DNA from: Arthrobacter sp. MYb213
GTDB lineage: Bacteria; Actinomycetota; Actinomycetes; Actinomycetales; Micrococcaceae
Assembly (NCBI RefSeq): GCF_002979915.1
Contig: NZ_PCQA01000008.1
Location: 62,001-126,000, forward strand
Reading direction: 5' to 3'
Length of the DNA stretch: 64,000 bases
Below are positions 46,789-55,389 of this stretch, one piece after another. Positions within the stretch are counted from its first letter, which is position 1. The number at the start of each line of letters is the position of its first letter. Under the pieces are notes generated by a model that was not told the DNA's origin, did no database searches, and was given only the letters and a program-made list of their open reading frames with translations. Position numbers and translations under genes: made by a program.

Positions 46789-47736
46789 CTAGCTTTTAGC
46801 GTTCGTCCTTGTCCGTACGGGGTTGAGTCTCACTCGAACTGCAAAACCGGCGCAAAGGATTATGGCTAGTCCACCTAATGCTGTGGTCCAGGTCAGGCTC
46901 TCCCCTAGCAGCAGAGCTGCCCAACAGATACTGAGCACAGGTTGGACCAATTGGGTCTGGCTCACTTGGGCTATGGGCCCAATTGCTAACCCTCGATACC
47001 ACGCGAAGTAGCCTAAGAACATGCTGATCACCCCTAAGTAGGCGAACGACGCCCATTGAACAGGAGAGGCAGAAATAGGGTGCAGAAATAAAGCGAACAC
47101 GGTCAATCCCACCATCAGTGGTGAAACAAGAACTAGCGCCCAAGAGACGGTCTGCCAGGCGCCGAGTTCTCGAGCGAGCAGGCCCCCTTCGGCATATCCA
47201 ATGGCTGCTGCCACGACCGCTCCGAAGAGCAGAAGGTCACTCCAACTCAGCGATCCAAGACTTCCGCTTTGAAGGAAGGCAAATCCAATCGCGGCTAGAG
47301 CCCCGATCACGGTGGCTATCCAGAAAGCTTTAGATGGATGTTCGCGTCCACGTACAACGGCGACTGTCGCGGTAGCTGCAGGCATTAGGGCGATGACCAC
47401 GGCACCATGACTGGCCGGTACGCTCTGGAGTGCGAAGGATGTCAATAACGGGAACCCCACTACAATTCCGCCAGCAATCGCTGCCAGTCGCAGCCACTGT
47501 TTGCCATGAGGAAGCCGCTGTTGTGTGAGGGCTAAGGCGAGTCCAGCCAAAAGTGCTGCAATAACTGCTCGCCCGGAGCCAACAAATAATGGGGACATCC
47601 CACCTACTGCTACTCGTGTGAGTGGAACAGTGAATGAGAATGCTGCTACTCCCAGTAAGCCCCACCAGAGGCCGTTAGTTACCGGACGCAGTATCGGTGG
47701 TTGAAAATTTACAGTAGCGCTATCATTGGTCTTCAT
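46789..47736 (-). CDS. EamA/DMT-family metabolite exporter
   Basis: 315 residues from ATG 47736 with ten hydrophobic segments, in two EamA repeats (about 15-140 and 155-300). Signature pieces are GLLGVAAFSFTVPLTRVAVGG and YFAWYRGLAIGPIAQVSQTQLVQPVLSICWAALLLGE. A frame extending to 47889 lies inside the divergent MocR gene and is not needed. The start codon overlaps the MocR start within one palindrome, so MocR is the likely regulator. Its substrate may be an amino acid or a PLP-related compound. Confidence 0.88.
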   Translation of the reverse strand: MKTNDSATVNFQPPILRPVTNGLWWGLLGVAAFSFTVPLTRVAVGGMSPLFVGSGRAVIAALLAGLALALTQQRLPHGKQWLRLAAIAGGIVVGFPLLTSFALQSVPASHGAVVIALMPAATATVAVVRGREHPSKAFWIATVIGALAAIGFAFLQSGSLGSLSWSDLLLFGAVVAAAIGYAEGGLLARELGAWQTVSWALVLVSPLMVGLTVFALFLHPISASPVQWASFAYLGVISMFLGYFAWYRGLAIGPIAQVSQTQLVQPVLSICWAALLLGESLTWTTALGGLAIILCAGFAVRVRLNPVRTRTNAKS

Positions 47737-47749
47737 GAACAACGATAGC
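47719..47749. promoter_or_regulatory. palindromic operator spanning both divergent start codons
   Basis: The 31-base imperfect palindrome has arms GCTATC-A-TTG and CAA-C-GATAGC. CATG at 47734-47737 holds both ATGs (plus 47735, minus 47736). TATCAT at 47721-47726 is placed as a -10 for the plus strand, 8 bases before the ATG. TATCGT on the minus strand (47747-47742) lies 5 bases before the other. Both transcripts would be leaderless and a bound regulator would block both. Confidence 0.65.
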
Positions 47750-49159
47750 AGTTCGCGAATTGTGGCGCAGCTCCAAAAAAGAATATTGAGTTCCGTCCCT
47801 GGAACCCGATTGCCATCCACCAGGGAATTGGTCGCGGACTTTAAAGCCAGCCCCGTCACCGTGCAAAAAGCCTTACAGGCTCTGAGCATGCAGGGGCTAG
47901 TGGAAAGCCGTCCTGGCGTAGGAACCTTTGTCCGATCTACAACAACCGCACGCCCGGCCGACTACGGATGGCAGAGCGCAGCTTTGGGTACACCTCGCAC
48001 AACGTTGCCACCCAGCTCAGCCACGATGCGCGTAGTTTCCAACGAAGCTATCTCATTCCACTCGGCCTATCCGGACCGTGATTTATTGCCTGAACGGCTT
48101 GTACAAGCAGCACTAGTTCGGGCTGCGCGCGGAGATACGGCGTTGTCCCGACCGCCCGTGGCAGGGTTACCGGAACTGCAAGCTTGGTTCGCCCGCGAGC
48201 TCGGAGCGTTCACCCCCACCGGCGTCAATCCTCCGACTCCTAGCGATGTCATCGTGCTACCAGGAAGCCAGAGCGGACTGAGCTCGATCTTCAGCTCGCT
48301 TGTGGGCGCCGGCCAACCGTTGCTCATTGAATCTCCCACCTATTGGGGAGCTATCTTGGTCGCCCGGAACGTTGGAGTCCGTCTCATCCCCGTACCTAGC
48401 GGTCCCGACGGTCCAGACCCGGCGGTATTGGCCAGAGCATTCAAGGAATCTGGTGCGCGGATGTTCTATGCGCAACCGCACTATGCCAATCCTTCGGGGG
48501 CACAGTGGTCTGCGCAGCGAGCCGAGCAAATATTAGAGGTAGTGCGCAACCACGGGGCATTCCTGATCGAGGACGATTGGGCGCACGACTTCGGCATCAA
48601 CACCAGCCCAGTTCCTTTGGCGGCACGTGATGATGCTGGCCATGTCATCTACATTCGCTCACTAACCAAGAGTGTCTCTCCCGCTATTCGCATTGCAGCG
48701 GTCATTGCGCGTGGGCCGGCCCGAGCCCGCATCCTTGCCGCGCGTGGCGCTGAAACCATCTATGTCAGTGGAATTCTTCAGGCAGCGGCACTGGATATTG
48801 TGACTCAACCAGGCTGGAATACCCATCTGCGCAAGCTACGCCAGCAGCTCCAAGCTCGGCGCGACTTGTTAGTCAGTAGCGTGCTCGAATTTGTCCCACA
48901 GGCTCAGATCGAAAACATCCCCAAGGGCGGTTTGCATCTCTGGTTGCGTTTGCCCGATGGGACGAACCTTGAAGAACTCTCGAATTTTTGTGAACGCTCC
49001 GGCGTCATCATCGCCGCTGGTAACGAGTGGTTCCCCGCAGAACCCAGTGGTTCGTTTGTTCGGCTGAACTTCTCTGGTCCTAATCCCGGGGCTTACGCCG
49101 AAGGCATGCAAGTCCTCGGTCAGGCACTGGGCTGCCACGCCGCGACTACTTCAAAGTAG
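47735..49159 (+). CDS. MocR-type regulator: GntR helix-turn-helix fused to a PLP aminotransferase-like domain
   Basis: 474 residues from ATG 47735. The GntR winged helix lies at about 5-70 (LPSTRELVADFKASPVTVQKALQALSMQGLVESRPGVGTFV). The fold-type I aminotransferase domain spans about 110-470, with YAQPHYANPSGAQWS and EDDWAHDFG. The PLP-lysine motif is YIRSLTKSVSPAIRIA. MocR proteins sense PLP or an amino-acid adduct and usually control an adjacent divergent gene, here the EamA exporter. The start codons and operator overlap. Confidence 0.92.
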   Translation: MNNDSSSRIVAQLQKRILSSVPGTRLPSTRELVADFKASPVTVQKALQALSMQGLVESRPGVGTFVRSTTTARPADYGWQSAALGTPRTTLPPSSATMRVVSNEAISFHSAYPDRDLLPERLVQAALVRAARGDTALSRPPVAGLPELQAWFARELGAFTPTGVNPPTPSDVIVLPGSQSGLSSIFSSLVGAGQPLLIESPTYWGAILVARNVGVRLIPVPSGPDGPDPAVLARAFKESGARMFYAQPHYANPSGAQWSAQRAEQILEVVRNHGAFLIEDDWAHDFGINTSPVPLAARDDAGHVIYIRSLTKSVSPAIRIAAVIARGPARARILAARGAETIYVSGILQAAALDIVTQPGWNTHLRKLRQQLQARRDLLVSSVLEFVPQAQIENIPKGGLHLWLRLPDGTNLEELSNFCERSGVIIAAGNEWFPAEPSGSFVRLNFSGPNPGAYAEGMQVLGQALGCHAATTSK

Positions 49160-49184
49160 TACCCATCCGTGGAACTCTCAGGGT

Positions 49185-49643
49185 ATGAGAAAAATACTCG
49201 CGCCCATAAGTCTTGCGTTCTTGATATTCCTTGTGGGGTGCGCGGGCACTGCCTCAACAGCAGAGAGTTCTAGCGAGACAACCAGTAACAACGAAGTAGC
49301 GCAATCGGTACCAGCGGACCTTACTGGCGACTGGAAGCAGACGAATTCGCAGAGCGAGGATGCCTACCAGGTTGCCACGGTCCGCGACGAAGTGATCACC
49401 ATTGATTGGGTGACCAACAATGGTGACACCAAATCGACTTACTGGGTTGGAACTTTCGAAGCTCCAACGACCTTGCAGGAACCCTACATCTGGTCTTCAA
49501 AGCGTGATAAGAAAGCTACTGACACCGCATTGCTAGCTTCAACTTCCGATAGCAAGGAATTCACCTTCGACAATGAACAGATCAGCTATGAAGCTGGCAT
49601 CCTTGGGACCACCACAACGGTTCGTCTCAGCAAAGCACCTTAG
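49185..49643 (+). CDS. small lipoprotein of unknown function
   Basis: 152 residues. The signal MRKILAPISLAFLIFLVGC ends in the lipobox LVGC with Cys19. A Ser/Thr-rich spacer follows, then a beta-rich domain (LTGDWKQTNSQSEDAYQVATVRDEVITIDWV...TYWVGTFEAP). This resembles a lipocalin-like or ligand-binding barrel, but no family is assigned. It lies 25 bases after the MocR gene and ends at a strong terminator. Confidence 0.82.
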   Translation: MRKILAPISLAFLIFLVGCAGTASTAESSSETTSNNEVAQSVPADLTGDWKQTNSQSEDAYQVATVRDEVITIDWVTNNGDTKSTYWVGTFEAPTTLQEPYIWSSKRDKKATDTALLASTSDSKEFTFDNEQISYEAGILGTTTTVRLSKAP

Positions 49644-49673
49644 AGACCTTTTCACCGCCAGTTCAAAAATCGC

Positions 49674-49713
49674 AAAAGTCCGCGGTCCCTCCTAATAGGG
49701 ACCGCGGACTTTT
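49674..49713. terminator. bidirectional terminator between the lipoprotein and dctA
   Basis: A perfect 17-base-pair stem, AAAAGTCCGCGGTCCCT with its complement, around CCTAAT. T residues follow on both strands. The genes are convergent. Confidence 0.95.
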
Positions 49714-49734
49714 GGTTTTTAAAGTGTGTCTAGA

Positions 49735-51036
49735 TTAGTGAGCGTCTGGCTCCAATGACAGCTCATCAAACGGGCGATCGCCAGCCAGCACTGCACGGGC
49801 CTGTTCCATATCAATCTCCTTGGTCCACTTGCCGATCAGCAAGGTGGCCACGGCATTACCGGTGAAGTTGGTCAGTGCGCGTGCCTCGGACATGAACTTA
49901 TCGATACCCACGATCACGCCCATACCATCGAGCAGTTCAGGTCGGTGTGACTGCAGTCCGGCTGCCAGTGTGGCAAGTCCGGCACCGGTCACCCCGGCGG
50001 CACCCTTCGAAGCAATAATCATGAAGACCAGCAGACCAATCTGCTCGCCGAGGTTCATCGGCATGCCCATCGCGGTTGAAACGAACAGTGCCGCCATGGT
50101 CAGGTAGATCGCGGTTCCGTCAAGGTTGAAGGAGTAACCGGTAGGTACGGTGATGCCGACAACCGGCTTGGAAACACCGACGTGTTCCATCTTGGCGATC
50201 AGGCGTGGCAGAGCCGATTCGGAAGAGCTGGTGGAGAAGATCAGCAGGTATTCGCGGGCCAAGTACTTCAACAGTGCGAAGATGTTCAGCCCGGTGACCA
50301 GACGCAGCATCGTGCCGAGGATGACCACGATAAATACTGCACAGGTAGCGTAGAAAGCACCCATTAGAATCGCCATCGATCCAATAGCGGCCCAACCGGT
50401 AGCACCAACCACTGCGGCAATAGCACCGAATGCACCAATTGGAGCGGCCCACATGATCATCATCATGAGGCGGAAGACCACTGCCTGAATATTTCTGATT
50501 CCATTGAGCACCGGCTCACCGGACTTGCCCATGGACTGCAAGGCGAAGCCAACCAGTAGTGCAAGTACCAGGGTAGGAAGTACCGGAATATCGCCCGGGA
50601 TCATGTCAAGCAGGAATGCAACGGTGGAGTTTTCCCCACCTGCGGAGCCCGACTCGTATGGTTCTAGCTTCAGACCGGCACCGGGGTGGATGATATTTCC
50701 TACCAGCAGGCCGATGGCCAGTGCAAAGGTGGACATGGTGATGAAGTACAGCAATGCTAGACCGCCGACCTTACCCACAGTGGCAGCCTTAGCGATCGAG
50801 CCGACACCAAGTGCGATGGTGCAGAAGATCACCGGGGCGATGAGCATCTTGATCAGTGCGACGAAACCGGTTCCTAGAGGCTTGAGCGCCTTGCCCACCT
50901 CGGGGGCCAGCAGTCCTACCGCTGCGCCAAGGACTACCGCGGCGATCACCATGATGTAGAGCCAGTGGGTGCGGTCCTTTTTCTTGACCGGCGTCTGGGA
51001 CGTCGGATCCTGCGGTACTTGCTCTGTGACAGCCAT
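49735..51036 (-). CDS. dctA: C4-dicarboxylate:cation symporter DctA (DAACS family)
   Basis: 433 residues from ATG 51036; an in-frame upstream start at 51078 has no better ribosome site. It is an SLC1-like carrier with eight spans and two re-entrant loops. Motifs are FVALIKMLIAPVIFCTIALGV, the serine-rich loop FSTSSSESALPRL, PTGYSFNLDGTAIYLTMAALF, and ASKGAAGVTGAG. It imports succinate, fumarate or malate. It is divergent from a CitA/DcuS-type sensor kinase, the usual regulator of such carriers. Confidence 0.92.
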   Translation of the reverse strand: MAVTEQVPQDPTSQTPVKKKDRTHWLYIMVIAAVVLGAAVGLLAPEVGKALKPLGTGFVALIKMLIAPVIFCTIALGVGSIAKAATVGKVGGLALLYFITMSTFALAIGLLVGNIIHPGAGLKLEPYESGSAGGENSTVAFLLDMIPGDIPVLPTLVLALLVGFALQSMGKSGEPVLNGIRNIQAVVFRLMMMIMWAAPIGAFGAIAAVVGATGWAAIGSMAILMGAFYATCAVFIVVILGTMLRLVTGLNIFALLKYLAREYLLIFSTSSSESALPRLIAKMEHVGVSKPVVGITVPTGYSFNLDGTAIYLTMAALFVSTAMGMPMNLGEQIGLLVFMIIASKGAAGVTGAGLATLAAGLQSHRPELLDGMGVIVGIDKFMSEARALTNFTGNAVATLLIGKWTKEIDMEQARAVLAGDRPFDELSLEPDAH

Positions 51037-51201
51037 GGGGATTCCAGCCTTAATATGCCGAGGGACCAGCTCAACCACTTTGTTAGGCTGGCGCGTAAGA
51101 TCGTTCTTGTTCCATGGTGCGCGACTAAGTGATTCAGCTCTCTATTGCGTTCATATTGTTCACACAGCAAATCTTAAACGTTCGATCAAGGAGCCACGTT
51201 C

Positions 51202-52893
51202 ATGGCCAGCGACTTGCACGATGGAGCCGCAAGCAACGCGCCGGTGCCGTTAACCCGCGACGGCTGGTCCTTTGCCGCCCGGATATTTGCCGCACAAATG
51301 CTGCTGGTCATTGTGGTGGTCATCTGGCTTGGCGTCGCTTCCTATCAGCACGTGGCCCGGGTGGCACTCGACGTGCGCCAGTCAACCGTCGCCACCGTGT
51401 CCACTACCTTGGCCAATGACCCGTTCGTGGCAAACGCTCTCCAAGAAGCTGACCCCAGCGCGAGCTTGCAGCCCTACACCCAGAACATTTTGTCGCACGC
51501 GCAAACCATCGATTTTATTACCATCATGACCCCGGACCTGTTGCGGGTGACCCACCCCGACCCGACACAACTGGGTAAGACCTATTCCGGGTCCACTGAA
51601 CAGGCCCTACGCGGTGAGGTTTTCTCCGAGCAAGCTGTCGGTACCCTAGGCAGGTCGGTGCGTACCATCGCTCCGATCTACGCGGAAGACGGAACCTTGG
51701 TGGGCATGGTCTCCACCGGCATTACCCTGGAAAGCCTGCAAGTTCTTTACCGCGAAGAACTGCCACAGATTTTGCTGGTCTCACTTTTCGCGCTGCTACT
51801 GGCCGGGTTCACCTCCTGGTCATTTTCAAAGTACATCCAAAGCGCTACCTTGGGTTTCGGGCCGCATGGACTGCGCCGGCTCTACGCCTTCTATTTCTCG
51901 GCGCTGCACTCGGTACGTGAGGGATTGATTCTTCTGGACCGCAGGCACCGCATCGTGCTCTATAACTCCGAGGCCGCCCGCCTACTGAAGCTGCCACCGC
52001 AAACCCCACATGAAGGTCTCGAACTTTCGGATGCAAACTTGCCGGACACGCTGCGTGAGTTGATGTCTAGTGGACGAGCGGCCCGCGACGAGATCCATTT
52101 GGGTCATAGCTCGGTACTGGCCGTCTCACAAAGCAATGCCCGACTGACCGGAACACAATTGCCCGGACGCTACCGACTTCCGCTGCGCTGGCTTCGGGTG
52201 CAACCGCCTACCGGGCAGGTGCTCACCCTGCGCGATCTTACCGAGGTGCAAGAGCTCACCGGTGAAGTACAGTCGCTGAAAACCTTCTCCACCGCGTTGC
52301 GCGCGCAAACCCACGAACACGCCAATCGCCTACATACCATTGCCACGCTGATCGAAAACGGTAGCTCAGATAAGGCTTTGGCCTTCGCCGTGGATGATCG
52401 ACAAAACTCGCAGGCGCTCACCGATGCGATCGTCAAAAATATCGACGATGTGTACCTTTCGAGCTTGCTGGTCGCTAAGTCTGCCCAAGCGCACGAGCGT
52501 GGCGTTACGCTCAGCATCAGCGCGACCGGGGTGGTCCGTCCAGACACCTTCCACGCCAGCGACATCGTGACCATTGTGGGAAACCTCCTCGATAATGCGT
52601 TGGACGTTTCGGTGGGTACCGAGGAAGCGACTGTCTGGGTGGAGGTTCACGCCTTGGACGATGAGGTGAACATCGCCGTTGCCGATTCAGGACCGGGTAT
52701 CGAACCAGAATTCTTAGAAAACCTGCTGCGCTTCGGAGTGAGCACCAAACAGGGCAACGCGCCACGTGGACTCGGGCTCGCTCTGGTGCAGCAGGCGGTA
52801 ACCCGGCTTCATGGAACAATGACCATAGACAATGATGCCGGGGCGATTTTTACCGTCACCCTGCCGGTACCACCTGAGGAGGACAGCGAGTGA
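51202..52893 (+). CDS. sensor histidine kinase of the CitA/DcuS family
   Basis: 563 residues from ATG 51202 after AAGGAG. First span about 26-48. An extracytoplasmic PAS-like domain (about 50-190) carries the ligand-site pattern DLLRVTHPDPTQLGKTYSG and VRTIAPIY. A second span lies at about 191-212, then a cytoplasmic PAS region. The kinase has phospho-acceptor His in RAQTHEHANRLHTI, N box VGNLLDNALDVS, and ATP-lid motifs DSGPGIEPEF and RGLGLALV. DcuS/CitA members sense C4-dicarboxylates or citrate. It overlaps its regulator gene by 4 bases and is divergent from dctA. Confidence 0.93.
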   Translation: MASDLHDGAASNAPVPLTRDGWSFAARIFAAQMLLVIVVVIWLGVASYQHVARVALDVRQSTVATVSTTLANDPFVANALQEADPSASLQPYTQNILSHAQTIDFITIMTPDLLRVTHPDPTQLGKTYSGSTEQALRGEVFSEQAVGTLGRSVRTIAPIYAEDGTLVGMVSTGITLESLQVLYREELPQILLVSLFALLLAGFTSWSFSKYIQSATLGFGPHGLRRLYAFYFSALHSVREGLILLDRRHRIVLYNSEAARLLKLPPQTPHEGLELSDANLPDTLRELMSSGRAARDEIHLGHSSVLAVSQSNARLTGTQLPGRYRLPLRWLRVQPPTGQVLTLRDLTEVQELTGEVQSLKTFSTALRAQTHEHANRLHTIATLIENGSSDKALAFAVDDRQNSQALTDAIVKNIDDVYLSSLLVAKSAQAHERGVTLSISATGVVRPDTFHASDIVTIVGNLLDNALDVSVGTEEATVWVEVHALDDEVNIAVADSGPGIEPEFLENLLRFGVSTKQGNAPRGLGLALVQQAVTRLHGTMTIDNDAGAIFTVTLPVPPEEDSE

Positions 52894-53612
52894 GTCCAGC
52901 CGAGACGAGCGGTGAGTTCTTGGTACTCGTGGTTGACGACGAACCGGAGACCGCCCGCGCGCACGCCACTTATGTGGACCGGGTTCCGGGTTTCTGCACC
53001 GGTGCTATCGCGTCCAATGGGCACAGTGCGTTGCAATTACTCAACGACGCCCACGAGGCTGGCGCCCCCTTTGACCTAGTCTTGCTCGATATGACCTTGC
53101 CAGACCTGCATGGAATTGATGTGGCCCGACGCATGCGTGGGCGCGGATACACCCTCGACATTATTGCCATCACCGCGGTACGCGACCTAGCCGTGGTACG
53201 TTCGGCGGTGGCCACCGGCATCACCCAGTACCTAATCAAGCCATTCAGCTTCGCGGTGTTCGCCGAAAAACTTGAAAACCACCGCGCATTTATCGCAACC
53301 ATGCACTCGGGCGGATCCTCCACCTCGCAGGCCGCCCTGGATACCGCCTTTTCGGCGTTGCGCACCACCAGCGCTTCGGTGTCCTTACCCAAGGGACTGA
53401 TCAGCCAAACCCTCGAACAAGTCCAAAACCATTTGGAAGCCAGCCCCACCCGCGCAATTTCGGCAACCGAGCTGGGTGAAGAATTAGGCCTTTCGCGAGT
53501 TACTGCGCGGCGCTATCTGGAACATTTAGCCTTAGTGAAGACCGCGGTGAAGCAGCCACGACATGGCACCAGGGGTCGTCCTGAATTCGAGTACCAACAC
53601 AATTCGCGCTGA
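52890..53612 (+). CDS. response regulator of the CitB/DcuR family
   Basis: 240 residues from GTG 52890 (GTGA overlap with the kinase gene). The receiver domain (about 7-125) has the acidic pocket VVDDEPE, phospho-acceptor Asp in LVLLDMTLPDLHGIDVA, Thr in AITAV and Lys in YLIKPF. The output domain has a helix-turn-helix, TELGEELGLSRVTARRYLEHL, as in DcuR and CitB. It should activate dctA and perhaps the downstream DASS carrier. Confidence 0.93.
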   Translation: MSPAETSGEFLVLVVDDEPETARAHATYVDRVPGFCTGAIASNGHSALQLLNDAHEAGAPFDLVLLDMTLPDLHGIDVARRMRGRGYTLDIIAITAVRDLAVVRSAVATGITQYLIKPFSFAVFAEKLENHRAFIATMHSGGSSTSQAALDTAFSALRTTSASVSLPKGLISQTLEQVQNHLEASPTRAISATELGEELGLSRVTARRYLEHLALVKTAVKQPRHGTRGRPEFEYQHNSR

Positions 53613-53781
53613 CCACTCAGGTCCTTGCACGATTTCTTGAGTGAGGATCAGTCTCGGATCTGCCACCTGGACTCAATTGATATCCACAGAGTCTTATTCG
53701 GCAGGGAATAAGTATTTCAGTTAGCAAGCTCTCACGGCTACGTTAGCGAAGTAACATTTCCCAAAGCCATCAGGATCCTCC

Positions 53782-55308
53782 GTGTCACAAGATGTACAAA
53801 CCAGCTCGAACGATGCGGAACGCATCGATCCCTCGGCGCAGCCAACCGCCCCACCGAGCCACAAAGTACTTTCGCTACTTGCTGGCCCTCTAATCGGTTT
53901 TCTCCTTTTCTTGGCTCTACCCGAGTCCTTATCTTTCCAGGGACAGGCTGTAGCTGGGTGCGCCGCATGGATGGCAATCTGGTGGATCACCGAGGCAGCT
54001 CCAATTCCGGTGACTTCGTTGCTCCCGTTAGTACTTTTCCCCTTGTTCGGGATGGATACGATGACCAACGTCGCCGCCCCGTATGCAAACCCAGTGGTCT
54101 TCCTTGTGATGGGCGGCGTGATCCTAGGTCTAGCCACCGAACGCAGTAACTTACACCGGCGTATAGCACTGCTGACCATCCGCGCAGTTGGTACCCGCCC
54201 CGATCAGATCGTTTTCGGGCTGATGCTGGCTTCCGCGTTCATTTCGGCATGGGTATCTAACACCGCAACCGCGGTGATCATGGTACCGATCGGTGTTTCG
54301 ATTCTGCAGCTGGTACGTAATATCGACCCTAAAGCCGTCGATGCGAAGTTCTCTGCCTCCATGATGCTTGGTATCGCCTATGGCGTGACCATCGGTTCTA
54401 TGGCCACGTTGATCGGCCAGCCACCGATGGCTTTGATGGCGGCTTACCTCGATGCGGAGCTGAACTATGAAATGCAGTTCGGCAAGTGGATGATGGTTGG
54501 CGTCCCTGTCGCGGCATTCATGTTGGTGGTTGCTTGGCTGGTGTTGACCAAGCTCGTTTTCCGCACCGGCTTGAAGCAAATCCCCGGCGGCAAGGATCTA
54601 ATTCGCGCCGAGCTTGCGAAGCTGGGAACCATGTCCACTTCTGAACGTCGTGTGGGTCTAATCTTCCTCGTTGCGATCTTCTGCTGGGTTGTCTTGCCAT
54701 TCATCGCCAAGATTCCCGCCATCGCTCAGTCGATGCCATTCCTCGGCGAAATCTCCGATACACAGGTAGCTATGGGAGCGGCGATAGCCTGTTTTCTCGT
54801 TCCAGCCGGCAAATCTCAGGGAACACTGTTGAAATGGGAATCAGCGCGTGATATCCCTTGGGGTCTGCTGTTGCTCTTCGGTGGCGGATTGTCGCTATCG
54901 GCAATGTTCACCTCCACTGGGCTTTCAAAGTGGATTGGCGACCAGGTTGGTCAGCTCGGTGATTTTCCGCCAATTCTTCTGTTGCTTGTTGCTGCGCTCG
55001 TCGGCTTGGGGCTCACCGAACTAACCAGTAATACTGCAACCGCAGCCGCGTTCTTCCCAATCATGGGCGCGGTGGCTGTCGGAGTCGGTGTGGATCCTCT
55101 ACTAATGATCATCGTGATGACTTTGGCAGTCTGCTCGGCTTATATGTTGCCTGTGGCGACCCCATCCAATGCTGTAGCTTTCGGTTCTGGTGAGGTATCC
55201 ATCAAGCAGATGGTGCGTGCCGGAGTATGGCTCAATGTGATCTCGATGGTGCTCGTCGTAGGTGCCATCTATACGTTGATTCCATGGGTATTCAACGTCA
55301 GTCTGTAA
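53782..55308 (+). CDS. DASS/SLC13-family divalent anion:sodium symporter
   Basis: 508 residues from GTG 53782 after AGGATCC. About 12 spans. The two SNT motifs of the family, which form the sodium and carboxylate sites, are present as VSNTATAVIMVPIG and LTSNTATAAAFFPIMG. Substrates in the family are succinate, malate, fumarate, citrate or sulfate. Nearby dctA and a dicarboxylate-type two-component system favour dicarboxylates. It follows the regulator by 170 bases and ends in a hairpin. Confidence 0.92.
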   Translation: MSQDVQTSSNDAERIDPSAQPTAPPSHKVLSLLAGPLIGFLLFLALPESLSFQGQAVAGCAAWMAIWWITEAAPIPVTSLLPLVLFPLFGMDTMTNVAAPYANPVVFLVMGGVILGLATERSNLHRRIALLTIRAVGTRPDQIVFGLMLASAFISAWVSNTATAVIMVPIGVSILQLVRNIDPKAVDAKFSASMMLGIAYGVTIGSMATLIGQPPMALMAAYLDAELNYEMQFGKWMMVGVPVAAFMLVVAWLVLTKLVFRTGLKQIPGGKDLIRAELAKLGTMSTSERRVGLIFLVAIFCWVVLPFIAKIPAIAQSMPFLGEISDTQVAMGAAIACFLVPAGKSQGTLLKWESARDIPWGLLLLFGGGLSLSAMFTSTGLSKWIGDQVGQLGDFPPILLLLVAALVGLGLTELTSNTATAAAFFPIMGAVAVGVGVDPLLMIIVMTLAVCSAYMLPVATPSNAVAFGSGEVSIKQMVRAGVWLNVISMVLVVGAIYTLIPWVFNVSL

Positions 55309-55323
55309 GGTTTTGGCAAAACA

Positions 55324-55370
55324 TCAGGGCCTGTCCCCCCCACGATTTCTGTGGTTCGGACAGGCCCTGA
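55324..55370. terminator. hairpin between the DASS carrier and prpE
   Basis: TCAGGGCCTGTCC pairs with GGACAGGCCCTGA over 13 bases, with an inner CCAC/GTGG. There is no long T run. The flanking genes are convergent. Confidence 0.85.
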
Positions 55371-55389
55371 AGTATCTTAATGTGGCTAG

